From Apophysomyces variabilis (lineage: Eukaryota; Mucoromycota; Mucoromycetes; Mucorales; Mucoraceae), in NCBI GenBank assembly GCA_002749535.1, contig MZZL01000392.1, forward strand, positions 377,229 through 441,228: a DNA stretch of 64,000 nt, given 5' to 3'. A program made the translations under genes and the position numbers. The notes beneath the pieces are model-generated. The model saw only the letters and a list, made by a program, of their open reading frames with translations, was not told the DNA's origin and ran no database searches. The first letter of the stretch is position 1; each line of letters opens with the position of its first letter. Below are positions 22,363 to 34,678 of this stretch, in pieces.

Positions 22363-24834
22363 AAAAGCAAGCATTTGTTAATTAGTATCTTTTTCTTTTT
22401 CGCTCTCTTTATATCTCTAAAACCCTTTACTTTCGTACTCATATATTAGCTTATTCTTAAGCTTAAAATTAATTACATGCAATCAAAAACAAAACCATTT
22501 ATACCCATTTCATACATAACTTCCACATGTCAAACTACGAAACCTAGCTTCGTTTTATCCTACACTTTACCCTATGGAAGGCTGCTCCCGCTTTGGACCG
22601 AGAGAAAGAGAACATTTTCTTTCCCAGATCGTGCTATGATTGAGTTTAACTTTCCCATTCGGCGCGGTACAAAACCACATGCGAAAGCAAAGATCCCCGA
22701 AAAAATTCCCGTAACTCTGATCGTCACCGGAAACCGCTCATGCAACCCCTAAAAAGGCAACCATGTTCTCTCCTTGTGCTAGAGACAAGCCCTAAATGAC
22801 ACTTGAATAACCTGATGTTTTTGCTCCTGTTTGGTAACAACATAGTGACTATTCTGTAACTGTTGTCACTTCTTTGCATAGAAAGTGGATAAGGCGGGTT
22901 AGATGTAGCGAGCGAATTCCACAAGCATATCCCACTACTCCAAATATTCCTCCTCCAAAGAAAATCACTGATTCATTGAATATATTGAAGGTCGTCAAAT
23001 CTGCTCTCCTTCTTTTTGACAAGGATTTCGTTAGATGGTGCGTTTACACTGTCATACAAAGTGGCACCTGTCGCTGTGAACAATGAACGATACCAGAACG
23101 TTCCTCGAGAGAGAGTATATGACTCGGAGATGAACACGAATTTGTTCGAACTGGCTTTCACGAATTAGATACAAAATCATTGGCCAGCATCGCATTGGCA
23201 ATCTCTACTGTGACTTTGTGCTCCAAGAATAAAACTTGCATTCCACAATATTAGAGCTAGTGGTGACCAAAAACCATTCAACAAATCCAGCAACATGTCG
23301 AAAGAACAGCCAACTATAAAAATCTTACCGTAAGAAACGAGGCGTGAGTGATCCGCTTCACAAGGCAGGGACAAATACCTTCAGAATCCATAGTGGCCAG
23401 CGGAGGAAACGTTAGATGAAGGCGTCTATATGTGCACGCTTGTCATGGTGAAAACTTTACGGATGTCCGATTGAGCGCTAAATGGAAATATTTCGAGGGT
23501 CGCACGGTCATAGTTGAAGAAGAATGTGTAATTTGAGGTGTTGCCCTGTAGCTTTGCCCTTGCATAGTTAGCTATCCTTCCCATGTCATTCTAAGCTTTA
23601 TATGCTATAAAATAGCAAAAAATTTCGATCCGGGTGCATTAATCGCTGGCATTTGCAAACAGTGTGTTTCAGGCTCTTTACCGTTAATACGTAGGATAGG
23701 GTTACGCTATTAAGTATCCACTAGATAATGACGTATGCTTGGGATTAAAATCTGTAATGGTTAGAAGCGTTCGTCCATTTTCAGCTCTGTTTAGAAGACA
23801 TCTTCCTTCTCTATATCAATCAATCGTATCAAAAGCGATGTAGTCGTTTACCACATCTATATATTTACTGTGTGGTAAACTATTGAGTTGGTTGAAGCTT
23901 TTCTTTTCACTCTTATTCCCGAAGGGTTGCCATTGTTTTGGAAATTCATTGATTTCCTATCAGCGACTGTTATTTTGATTTCATGTTCTTAGCTATTTAA
24001 GCGGAAGGACAATCTCTTTCCGAATCTTTCGCTCTGCTCCCCATATATTACATCCCGAGTATGTAATTTGCTCAATTATATACATAGCCTCAGGTTTCTC
24101 AAGCTTACTTTTGTCACTTTCCCGGTCAACAGAGCTCTTTTATCGAGCGAAAACTTTTTTCGGTCAAAATTATGGATGAACAAGGACAAGCTGTATGTCT
24201 TATGGACTTTGATGGGTCAGCCACTTTTGGGAGCATTCAAATGTAATTCCCAATCTTTGACCGTACATATCTTTGCCAATTATTCTATGATAAAAGTTTT
24301 GAGCAGTTCATCAGATCCTGCTGAAAATATATAGGTTCAATCGATATGAAAATGTATTGCCGTTCCAAGTTTTGATAAGATCGTTTGCAACTTTAAGCAA
24401 TCGACACCATACAGAAAAAATCGAACGTGATTTATAAACCCTCTTCTAAGTTGGAGTATCTCAAAATTGCTGCATTAACCCATGTTTGCCATTGGTGTCA
24501 TCTTCTTAGTCTTGACAATGCAAAAAGCGCTGTGTGAGCTTAATTTCTATTCTTTCAAGTCATAGCTATATGGAACAAAGCACAAATTTCTATAGTATCA
24601 AAGTCTCCTTATTGTGCTTCTATCACATGCCGTCTTATAGATAACAAATGCAGCTAGTACTTGTGAGGTAAATCAAAATCAGGATAGAAAAGGCAACTCT
24701 TCAATTAACGGGGTTGGGTCCCGAATAGAGTTTCGGAACCGCCCAGACTGCATTGTTCCGCAGCCTTAATAAACGCTCATTGTCGCGCAGTAGTTTGACA
24801 GCTCTTTCTTTTACCCAACTGTGATTACTGATCA
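22363..24834. other. 2.5 kb without a recognisable gene
   Basis: Short open frames only, none with a domain I can name. The longest candidates (22477-22752 and 24068-24334, plus strand) lack splice signals linking them to anything and are not called. The right end would hold the promoter of the Crinkler-like gene. Confidence 0.5.
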
Positions 24835-27458
24835 ATGACCCATTCTTCTCCTACGGACATTCCATTCAAGTTGTTCTGCCTGGTCGAGGGGGAGACTATG
24901 CAGAGGGCATTTTCTGTTAAAATTGCACCTAAGCTACAGTCGGTGATCTCAAGGATGGCATCAAGGCCAAAAAGTCTCCAAAGTTCGACGACATTGCTGC
25001 GAACAAGCTCACGCTCTGGCTTGTTGAGATACTAGAAGACATGGAAGATTCTGCCATTACACTTGGTGAACTTGACGTGAAGAGAGAGCTGACACTTCCA
25101 ATGACATCCATTGCAACGCTTTTTCCAAAGCCGCCTAATGCCCTAACGTACGTCATGGTTCAGCGGCCTCTGTTTAATGCCCCAAAGAGAAGCCTTTGGC
25201 TTGAACAGATAGAACCTGAGTTGCTGCGCATTATCGAAAAAGTAAGGCTAGATCATCGCAGCCATAGCATGGATACGAGAGATGCTGAAACATTCCAAAG
25301 AAGTAAATTAGGCAGTTTCTACAAAAAACTGCTACCACATGCTACAACAGCTGACAGCATATATCTGCAAATGCTTGGAAATATGCTGGGCGAGCAACCA
25401 AAGTCAACCGATGGCGAGACATTACTTGACCTAGTAGAGAGCGACTTCGGTAATAAGGCAGATCCCAAGGTAATAACTTTGGTTGGTCGATCGGGTGCAG
25501 GGAAGACAGCGTCGGTGGTCGAGGTGGCAAAAAATCACTTTGTTATATATATCTTGTGTCACGATCCTGCTGCCGCCATTTCTCCGGGATTTAGAGACAC
25601 GAACTTTGTGAAGCTTGCAAACGATGTCGAAGCTATTTGCGCAAGATTTCCAAACACACAACCACGGGAGGACCTATGGGATAATGATGCACGTATGAAA
25701 TTACTGGTGCAAGACCGTGTCGAGATTGAATTTTTAGCACGGTTGCTATTTTTAAAGCTTCTTTTCGTCAACAACCCTAAACTCACGCCGGAGCAGTTCT
25801 TCCTTGAACAGATCAATGGAGGAGTTATTACAATCGGTAAATTACTTCGTGAGATACTTAAATATGATCGGAGGACGATCTATACGATGTATTCAACGCT
25901 CCAAACGGATATAGAGGAAAACTATCTGAGAAAGCATCTGAAAGAGCATCAGGAAAAACGATGGTTAGCGGTTGCTTTAGATGAAGCTCAAATTTCAGAA
26001 CAGAATATCTTACCTGGCAAATTCATCGCACCAAATGCAGTACGATTGAGGATAGAAAATGTGGTAGACAGCGACGATCGGGTTAAGGAGGACTTTCGAC
26101 GTGGATTTTGTACACCGTTAAGAGCAGCACTGTGTAATGTACGTGTAATGCTGATAGTCCTTGGAACTTCAGTATCATTGCTGAATGTAGACCAGGTATA
26201 CTCTGCCGTTGCTAAGGACACAAATTTCAAACCAGTTCTTCGCTTCCCATACTTTAACGAACGAAACCAACAAGACATATTATCGGAGATCATCGATATA
26301 TCTGACTGTACCCTCCCGCCAGCGAAGCGGCGTAAGCTTACAGGACGGTCTCGTTTTACGATCAGCGTGGTCACAGAACTTTTGAAATGTCCCGACATTA
26401 AATCGAACAGCAAACAGAAAGCTTTGGATAAGGCATTTGATTCGGCGATTAAGACAGAAAAAGCTGGAATAAGACATTCGATACAACAACTGATCAAAGA
26501 TGACAAGACCAGCGAGATTACAGGTCTGCTCGGCCGTATGGTTTTAGCCGATAAACTTAAGAGTGGCAAGATATCATTTGCAAGCACTTGTCAGGCCGAT
26601 TTTGTCGATAAAGCGTTGTGCAGTTTGCGATCAGAATATTATGGCTTTCATTATGTGATGGACGAGCCATTGGTTGTAGAGGTAGCAGAAGAAGAGCTGA
26701 AAATGTCAAATGTGGATCCTGTCTTTGTAGAACATCTTGATCAATTCAGCCGACTTATTGAGAACTTTGGCGTAAATTCAACAGCAAAGGGAGATATACT
26801 GGAATCACTTGTTCGACGCTCATTACAGCGTTTCAATGGCTTTGATCTTACCGATCTTCCTTTTTTGAAAGGAAAAAGATTGCCTACATGGTGCAACGGA
26901 CTTAAACTTCAAATTGACGAAATTAATACGGCGCGTGGATTTGGATACAACGCGAATGGTATCAGGGCGGATCTCGAGTTCCTTAAGGCTCGACCTCCAA
27001 ACAAGATGTTGATTGAAGGACATGGCACACGCCAGGACGGAGCATGGTTTTTCAACAATCATTACGCGGGTGCTGTTGTAGTCAAGTTATGTACCCAACC
27101 TCTCGACGAATCTGAGCACGAAGAAACCGAAAAATCTAGCGACATTCGCTGCGGTTTCTTTAGATGCAATGGTATCAGCTCGAGCCCACCATTAGAAGAA
27201 ATTCGAGACGAGTTTGAGGCTTCTGGTGTTCCTTCCGATATTAAGGGTATGCTCCGTATTCATTTGGAATTCCCCAGCATGTACTGCTCTTGGCCGACTA
27301 CCTACGTCGAAATGGACCCAACTACTGGTACTGAAGATATAATGGTGTATATCAACTCCTCGAACATGGATGCATTCTTTTACGAAGGTATCAGTGAGCA
27401 TGTAGAGGAGATCCGCATTTTGAAGCAATTGCTTAAATATGTGATTGGTAAACCATAA
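24835..27458 (+). CDS. Crinkler (CRN)-like protein with P-loop NTPase, header out of frame
   Basis: The large frame from 25041 codes 805 residues. A P-loop (VGRSGAGKT, about residues 149-157) and a Walker B-like segment (WLAVALDEAQ, about 308-317) mark a STAND/AAA-like NTPase. The C-terminal region (about 590-680) has KGDILESL, GIRADLEFL and AVVVKLC; the spacing of these E, D and K residues would suit a restriction-endonuclease-like fold, which is inference. Upstream, 24835-24935 encodes the CRN header signature (KLFCLVEGET, AFSVKI) in a different frame. The header-type sequence then continues in the frame of the large protein from about 24936. A single-base change near 24935 therefore separates the two parts: a true frameshift, a sequencing error or, less likely, an unseen intron. 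CRN-type proteins occur in oomycetes and many fungi as intracellular, often nuclear effectors. It is flanked by gene-poor DNA. If the shift is real, this copy lacks its header. Confidence 0.78.
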
Positions 27459-27823
27459 TATCAACAGTATAAATTTATGTAAAGCAGTAGCTATTGTTTG
27501 TCCCAGTAGCCGTTTTCTTTATGCATTTAAGCCAAAGTTCAACCCGGAACAAATAAAAGTTTAAAAGTCTCATATGAGAATCCGTAGTGTTTTGTCTGAT
27601 TTTCGAGTTATTGATAGTTCTGGAAGTCTATCAGTTGGACGTAACTGGCATGCGGCTATCCGAAAAAGGCGTGGTACGTTCTAACGATTTTGCATAGATG
27701 GTTTTAGAAACACTAAAAGGCGGTTCATTGGTATAGTGTCCTACTGGTTGTCCTCGATTTCGATATGGAACTTCTCCTTTTTCTACGAGTTAAATACCAA
27801 TTTGTGTACTTTCGCGACAAATG
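27459..27823. other. Spacer, no gene seen
   Basis: About 365 nt of AT-rich DNA after the Crinkler-like stop codon. It probably holds that gene's 3' UTR. Confidence 0.45.
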
Positions 27824-28309
27824 TTATTTGTATTGAATCATATCTTCAACAGAGCCGCTAATGCCACGCATTTTTTCAGACGTTTCTCCATTCTCCTGTT
27901 CACGATTATCATACCCACCATCAGAGTCATCGTCTGCCGGCCAACCAATGTAATCCTCTTCTTTAAGATGACGAAGGACGGATGCTGTTATCGACTATAT
28001 GTGACTGTCCATATCATGGTTTAACAAATAATAGCTGTATAGCCCGGTCCTTGTATTCTCTCCGCGACCGAATTCTGGTATGATATGGACTGATCTGTCG
28101 ATGTTATCGACAGCTGTCAAACAAAATTCCGTCATTGCATTGATTGGTTGCTGGCAATAGAAGGCGTAACCCTGTAGCATGCGCTTCGTTGATATTCCTG
28201 AATCTACGTGCAAGGCACAAGGCCAAATCCTGTTGATTTTACTTCGCAGTAAATAGGAGTAGCACCTGTCCATAACATTGGCGACGTTGGATATTAAATA
28301 CAGCGTAAT
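27824..28309 (-). pseudogene. Unrecognised coding-like frame interrupted by one TAG
   Basis: One minus-strand frame stays open for about 160 codons except for a single TAG about 95 codons in (near 28000). The first part includes DRCYSYLLRSKINRIWPC and HIIPEFGRG; after the TAG it continues with the acidic segment GWPADDDSDGGYDN. The length, the uniform frame and the acidic tail look like a gene with one nonsense mutation. I do not recognise the family. It could be a host gene fragment or part of a transposon; chance is not excluded. Confidence 0.3.
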
Positions 28310-28621
28310 TTTTTATGGTGCGCCTGTGAAAACTAGTGTGCACTCGGACCTTGTCCTTTACTATAATGCCATCATCATCAGTGATTTCTTGGTCATAGAG
28401 TATGACTCCGCCCGAATCCTTGTGTTACTATGAATTGCATCTTAAGGCCAAAGTTTAATCTAATCTTGCAGATTGCAAAAGGATAGTAACTTCTATCATC
28501 AATCCCCTTCTTTATTTCTAGTCTTCGCGATGGGTTGTTGACCTCGAGAGACGGATAGATGGAACAGAGAATATATAGAAAGAGAGAGAAAAAAACAAAG
28601 AACGTTTCCTAGTGGCTTTCT
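28310..28621. other. Spacer downstream of the ENGase gene
   Basis: About 310 nt with no gene. It contains A-rich DNA next to the stop codon of the endoglycosidase gene and presumably its 3' UTR. Confidence 0.4.
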
Positions 28622-31374
28622 TCAGTCTAGTTTAAGAATGCCTTCCGCCTTCACATCGCCTAAACGATCAATGGCTTCCACCTGGACAAAATCCAATGTT
28701 CTTGGATTGATTCCTGAAATTCTATATTGGGTACAAAAGGCGGTGCCAACAAAGATTTTGGTTTTCTTATCCTTATCTATCAATGAGATGATAAAGAATT
28801 CAATGCCTTCCATGTTGGTCGTGGGAGACGAAGAAGAGGACGGGGCGTCATCGAGCAACAAAACCCATGACAATGTACCCCAAAGTGTGCGGATAACTCC
28901 CGGTGCCCTTCCCGTCCTTCTCTTTTTCACCTGCCATTCTTTCTCTTGCCATGCTAATTCTAAATGCTTCACCTTGCTTGTCTCAAAATGGGAGGGCGTT
29001 ACACCAAGATACCCCACGTTCGCTAGCGTTGTACTTGTTTCATCCAGAGCCACGTTCACTTTAAGGCCAATTTCGTCCACGGTGGCCATGGAATGAGCAC
29101 CTAACCCCTTGCTAAGATCCAGCGTCTCTATGTTCTTGACGATCCATGCGTTCTTGTCGTCCACATCGCCTCCTAAGAGCTGATCCTCCTCCAACGGAAA
29201 TGCAACCTCATAATGGCCGGTGACCGTACCATGATTCTGAAGCGGAAAATGAGCCATGGTGTTTTCCCACGTCGTCGCTGCTTCTTGACCGAGTGTCAAG
29301 CGAAGATAGAGGCTTAATCGAGACACCTTGCTACCGCGCTTATAGACGAATATGATCTTTAGGCCCGAGCTAGCATCGACGTTTGCCTTGTACAGCGGCA
29401 AGTATGCCTCCTTGGTGTTCACTGTCGTCGCTCCTGGTGACGACTTCAATAACAAAGATGTCCCGCTCATATAGGGATTCTCGTCGCTTAGTTCGCACTG
29501 CAAAGAAAAGCGGTCGGCAAGGGCAGGTTGGCGATAGTCCAAGTTAGGAAGAAGACCTTGATGGGATAGGTGAGACCATGGCTGATCCAGCACACGCTGA
29601 ATTCGTTGCACAGACGAGAGAGACCGATATGAGACATAGAGAAAATCTTTTATTCATATTGCTATTGTACCTTTCCTTTCCAGTAAAATGCAGAACCATA
29701 TCCTCGATCGAACCAAGTAATAAGATAGTCGTTTGGGATGGCTCGAGGTGCAGTGAAATCGGCAACACCGTTGCATCTCCTGTTTTAACCAAAGAACGAA
29801 GAAAAAAAATAAAAGAGATGCAGCCGTCCTTTTAAGTATGTACTCTATCCCCTCTCTCTTTCTTACTTTTTGATTGCATCTGTTTCGGGAGCAGTTCCTT
29901 CAGGATATTCAGAAACATCGCCTCCCATCCAAAGCAGCCGATCATATAAGTCAAAGTTCTCTCGATCGAGTTTTTCATAGGTGTATCCCATGGCGAACAT
30001 GACTGAAGACGTGCCATGCTTGCTGCTGACTTCCACGCCCTAAGCAGACGCAAAATGGTCAACATCAAAGAGAATAAACGAAGGGAAGTACGGGTTGATT
30101 TTTCCTTTCTTTTTCGCCTTCTTTTCCGTATGCTCACCTTGTAGGTACTAAAGCCTCCTCCACCAAAGGTGTATCGATGGGGCTCTGAGCCCCAAAGATC
30201 TATTCCAAAGTAAACTTCTTCTGGGAACCGATCTTTGGCTAGATTTCGCATAGTATTAGCAGCCCATCAGCAACGTTTGAGAAGACCTTGTGTTACCTTT
30301 TTCTTGAAGATATTCTACTGCCTTTTTGGGGTAGGATTCCTTCCAGCCATAATTCAAGTAAATACCATCCACTACTTTGAAGAAGGGAAGGTTGTAATCG
30401 GTGATTTGGTTTTGATACCAAATGGTGCCATCGTTGGCCAAGCTATCGTACCAGATGATAGATGAATCAGGGATCTCTTGGTGTATTTTCTTCGTCAGAT
30501 AAGCAAGTAATCTTTGGACCCAAAAAAAATAAATAAAAAGGCCCAGATTTCTCCCATTGAGAACTTTGTTTTTTGGGCTGTGAACCTTTTCTTTCAACTT
30601 ACTCAGTAAGCCTTGCTGTTTTGATTTCGGCAGAAATCTCCTCTGACTCATCAAAACCTGCTTCCACATTAAAGAGCCAGCCATCGAATCCATAGAATTT
30701 GGCAATATCAACTGAAGGGAAAAAAAAAAAAAAAAAAAAAAAGCAAAAATTAGGATGAAGCTCCTGTAGGTAGCTTTTCACATCTTACCGAGCTTATCGG
30801 CGTAGAAAGTGCTCCATGGCTGCTGAGGGCGCACGTCGCTTTCATTCCCCGCTGGACCATTTAAGAACTGTTCCAACTGACGCTGACCTTCTTCATGTTC
30901 GAAAATGACGGTACCAAGACAAGATACACCGTTTCTATGACAGGTATTCACCCAATTCACTGTTGGAATGGTAATCAGCGCATGCGAAAAACTACGATTC
31001 CTGACAGGTTTAGTTCAAGCTTCGCCATGAACTTGCTAAGACTCAACTAGATAAATAGATCAGCATAAGCTAGATATTGACAGTTATAAATCGTCTTTTC
31101 ATCGTTTCCTTGAACAGAAAAGTCTTCTGCATAGCCTGATATGACAAATAAATGGTCGTGTCAAATTTCCCTTTTCCTTTTTACCTCCTTTAAAGTCGTG
31201 ACAAAGCATCAATTTTGGTCCACTCATTTTTGACCGTTTCCCACGAGGCACACTTGCCACGTTGAATTGATCTTTGCTATCAGGTTTCCAATCTTTCAAT
31301 TCTTCTATTTTATGAAGAGGCGCTGATTTAGGCAGCTTGGGGTCATGCTTCTGTTGCAAGGAGAGAGAAGGCAT
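28622..31374 (-). CDS. Endo-beta-N-acetylglucosaminidase, GH85 (Endo-M-like)
   Basis: Nine exons: 31185-31374, 31048-31135, 30789-30991, 30603-30711, 30297-30511, 30138-30238, 29867-30039, 29671-29779 and 28622-29596 (2163 nt, 720 residues). The enzyme cleaves the chitobiose core of N-glycans, leaving one GlcNAc on the protein. The catalytic GH85 segment is FYGFDGWLFNVE, with Asn174 (oxazoline-stabilising) and Glu176 (acid/base); their positions nearly equal Endo-M of Mucor hiemalis (Asn175/Glu177). Other conserved blocks are NWVNTCHRNGV, SSIIWYDS, DGIYLNYGWK, VYFGIDLWG, TFGGGGFSTYK and WFDRGYGSAFYWKGK. The C-terminal half is a beta-rich carbohydrate-binding region starting QPWSHLSHQ. There is no signal peptide (MPSLSLQQ), as in cytosolic ENGases. 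The second intron uses a weak donor (GTTGAG), but the spliced reading DLFIYFSHA matches the family. The whole gene appears intact. Confidence 0.93.
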
Positions 31375-32160
31375 TAGTTCAGCTTTAGGCGTACTTTCTG
31401 TGTCATTTCTTTTTTTAAGTTATTTAAGCGTGACTGTAATGACTGACTAGCGGGGTTTTAAGTTACGAGGCTATTGGATCGAGGAATGATCAAAAACCAA
31501 AGTGCTAGAATTGATTTTTTTACTTGAGAGAACTCGTCTCTTATCTTGTTAAATGATATTCAGGTTTATATACATGTCTTATACGTCTTTATTTGTTGCC
31601 AACCTAGTTAGATATTCAATAGATGGGCTTGGCTGTTTTAGCGTGCTTTTCTATCAGCTATTACAAATCCACGAATGGAAAGCATCTAGCCAAGTGGTTT
31701 GTGTCACCATTATCGTAAGCAAACAATGCCACTTAACAGTGCATAATGTTCATGCAAATTGACGTTGCTCTTGCTCAATCGCTCTTTTTTACTCTATGGC
31801 TAAAGATGATGCTATCATTGACCAGCTACCGATCCTTTTCTACAAGGGAAAATAGCTGTCGAGAGGACATTGCTCTATTGAGTTGAATCACCATCTACTC
31901 GAATGCTTTTAGACTAAGCAAAAAACGCAGGGCTAGTAAGACGAAATGTCGAAACAGTGTGTAAATAATAGAGAATCATAAGAGAAACCCAATTGCAACG
32001 CTGTTATTGCGCATTGTTCATCCGAAGTGGTCATTGGCGGAGGGCCATGCATGACATTAGTGTATCAGTAGAAAATCCAGAAAGCACAAGTATTTAAGGA
32101 ACCGTACTGATCGATAGACCTGCCTGCAACTCCTATATGGATGAAAGCAGAACTTATGTT
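31375..32160. other. Upstream region of ENGase, no gene recognised
   Basis: About 790 nt between the ENGase start and the end of the small secreted protein gene. It contains the ENGase promoter. No supported gene. Confidence 0.45.
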
Positions 32161-32520
32161 TTATTCCGAATTGTACTCTTCTAAACTACATTTTCCATTC
32201 CGGCATACACCCCAAACATTGACGAAAAGTATGTCCGCCCCACATTCAGATCCATCGGGTCGATTCTTCCTGCGAACTACACCATCGGATCCTCTACATT
32301 CGTGTTGGCAGCCAGCGATATTCCTCGGTTGCCGAATACAAACTTCTCCCTCTTCGTGGTCTTGTTCTTCCGAAAAGCCCGGATCGTCGGTAGTTACTGT
32401 CCAAATGATGCGATGATGGCCATGGTCGCTGTTGTCTTGCATCTCTCCTTTTTCAGTTGTTGCATAGACTGAAAGCGCAAGACTAATACAGAAAACAAGT
32501 TGTACAACGGAGAGGCGCAT
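32161..32520 (-). CDS. Small secreted cysteine-rich protein
   Basis: Single exon of 119 codons. Residues 1-20 are a clear signal peptide (MRLSVVQLVFCISLALSVYA). The mature part has an acidic, His-containing segment and then six cysteines at 61, 71, 75, 93, 106 and 111. The spacing at the end (PDGSEC, then GVCRNGKC) resembles the short disulfide motif DGxxC...VCxxGxC of the ADAM/ADAMTS cysteine-rich region, a weak structural hint only. A TATAAAAG box lies about 57 nt upstream of the ATG. The product is probably extracellular and disulfide-bonded; function unknown. An even number of cysteines and the small size suit an effector-like or wall-associated protein, but that is inference. Confidence 0.72.
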   Translation of the reverse strand: MRLSVVQLVFCISLALSVYATTEKGEMQDNSDHGHHRIIWTVTTDDPGFSEEQDHEEGEVCIRQPRNIAGCQHECRGSDGVVRRKNRPDGSECGADILFVNVWGVCRNGKCSLEEYNSE

Positions 32521-32576
32521 GATTCAATGTTAGGACCAGACAACAATGGCCATCCAGTGAATCGCACATTTGGTGC

Positions 32577-32584
32577 TTTTATAA
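32577..32584 (-). promoter_or_regulatory. TATA box of the small secreted protein gene
   Basis: TATAAAAG on the minus strand, ending about 57 nt before the ATG at 32520, the expected distance for a TATA box with a short 5' UTR. Confidence 0.6.
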
Positions 32585-34678
32585 CCACTGCAAGCCAGCT
32601 AAAACGTTCCTTCTTTTAATATCCATGTAGGGAACAAAGCCAAGGATTTTCCACATATTGGTTTCTAACGGCTTTAAGAAAAATAAGACACAGGGGTGCG
32701 CATGTATTTTCTACACTAACTATTCATCGGCCTTCACTGCGTATTGATTGCTTTACAGAGAGTTGTCCTTAACAAGGGTGGCACTGAAGGTATAGAGATT
32801 GTTTTTAATCGACCAAAAACACAAGAGAAATCGGCAAGCAGATAAATTATGCGATTGAAAAATAAAAAAAAAATGGCACCATTGTAGTATTGCTTTGTAT
32901 AAAGTATGATGGAATCTTCCCCAGAACATAAATTAGAAAATACAAGTACGCATAGACGAGATCCCTGATATTGATCAGGACAGAATTAAGGATACAATTG
33001 CTTTGCATTCGAATGCCGAAATGCACGAAAGCACTGTCGATAAAGCCTATCATTGGATATGAGTCTCCGTCAACGATTAAGTTATGCAGAAATACACAAC
33101 ATAACATGATACGACATGTCAAAGTCTAATCTCGGCTATCCAGAGTAAAACAATGTAACATATCTGTTTCTCGTTCTGTCGTGCTAGGCGGAAAGGGAGT
33201 CAACCGAACTCCGGATGGGAAGTTACGACATCATGCATCAGTTTCATAAAACCCTCGGTCCGGTTACAATCGGGATATGCTTTATTTTTCATATGAATCA
33301 TGCATTAGCCTCCTTGCAGCAAGAGAAAAAAATTTGGTATGCTGCCGTTGAAAGCCATCATTAGACAAGGCTTTTAGATCGGATATTGCAGAGTTTTGCC
33401 AAAGAAAAGGAAGAGTTTAAACACAAAAATGCTATAAGCCAAAGTTTTGCAAATGGTGGATGGCTGGAAAAAGTAACTTAGATAGATGTGTATCGAGTTT
33501 ACCATCCTCTTGCGAATGTACGCCAATTAAGGTCGTTACAAAAGTTTCTACATCAATTTATGCATGTGAAAGACGGCATAGCATTCCTGGTAGGGTACTA
33601 TACTATCTCACAGGTCGCCTAGTTGCCATGGCAAACAATAATGAGGGCAAGTGCTATGGCTCAATACGGAAGCGCCGGTATTGGAGACAGTCATTTAGAC
33701 AAGTTTGAGGGAAAAAAAAAGGGATGAGACGTACTGAAATTGACGAAGATTAGTAGAGTTGTAGCATATATTGAATGATCTGGTAAGTTACCCTAAAGCC
33801 TATGGTATTTTGTCCGCTGCAAGACAAAGATAGACCTGAGACTCATTGCATTTTTACATAATATTTAGCAACGTACTATATTTCTCTGTGAAGTCGCACA
33901 GCTCATGCAAGTAATAAAAAGGAAGAGACTGTGTTTTATTGTATGATTTTGGGATGTATCTTAGCATACTTGTCATGGCGTCAACAGCAACGGTAAAGAG
34001 ATTGCGCTCTTGCCTCTTTCCATTTATGGGATGAAGAGACGCTTTGACTCACACTAGATGTAAGTTTCCATTGGATATGATCCAATGGCATTGAAAAAGA
34101 AAAAAAAAAGAACTTGGGTTCAGGCTATGGTCCCCGCATTTGGTCAGGATTGAATTGGGCAAGACGTGGATGATCCCAATCCGTTATGCCTTGATTGCAT
34201 ATCATTGCGGGGAAAGGACCATGTTGTTTATGAATGTTCGGGTTAATGTGGGGTTACAAGCTGTATAAATTTAGTTGCAATTTCATATAACGACGAAGAG
34301 ATGAAACAAAAGAAAAAGAACAAAAAGGACCATTAGTAATTCTTGTAACCCTAATTTCCTTTTCTTTATTCTTTCAATAAACAAAATATGACTCATTGGG
34401 ATGATGGGAGTTTTTTTATAGCTAAGAGAATGGGTTTGGTTGTGTATTGGTTTTTGGGGACGGTATGGTATAAACCCATTAAGCCCGCCGGACTACATAA
34501 CCCCAAAAAACCGCCCCCGACTCTTTTCTTTTTTTGGGCCTGTTCAAAAGAATTTGGGAATCTCTGCGCGTGTGTCCGCAAAAAAAAAAAAAAAGACCAA
34601 AAAATTAGGGAATCGATTTTCGGATTTTTCCCCTATCGTTGTCCTTACCAGCCGCAGGTGCCCCCTCCCCCTTCCTAT

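Noticed and set aside
13600..28309. Repeat-induced point mutation as the cause of the TAG and TGA stops in the pseudogenes
   Set aside because: Frameshifts are at least as frequent as C-to-T-type stops, and I see no consistent CpA-to-TpA bias by eye; ordinary decay explains them.
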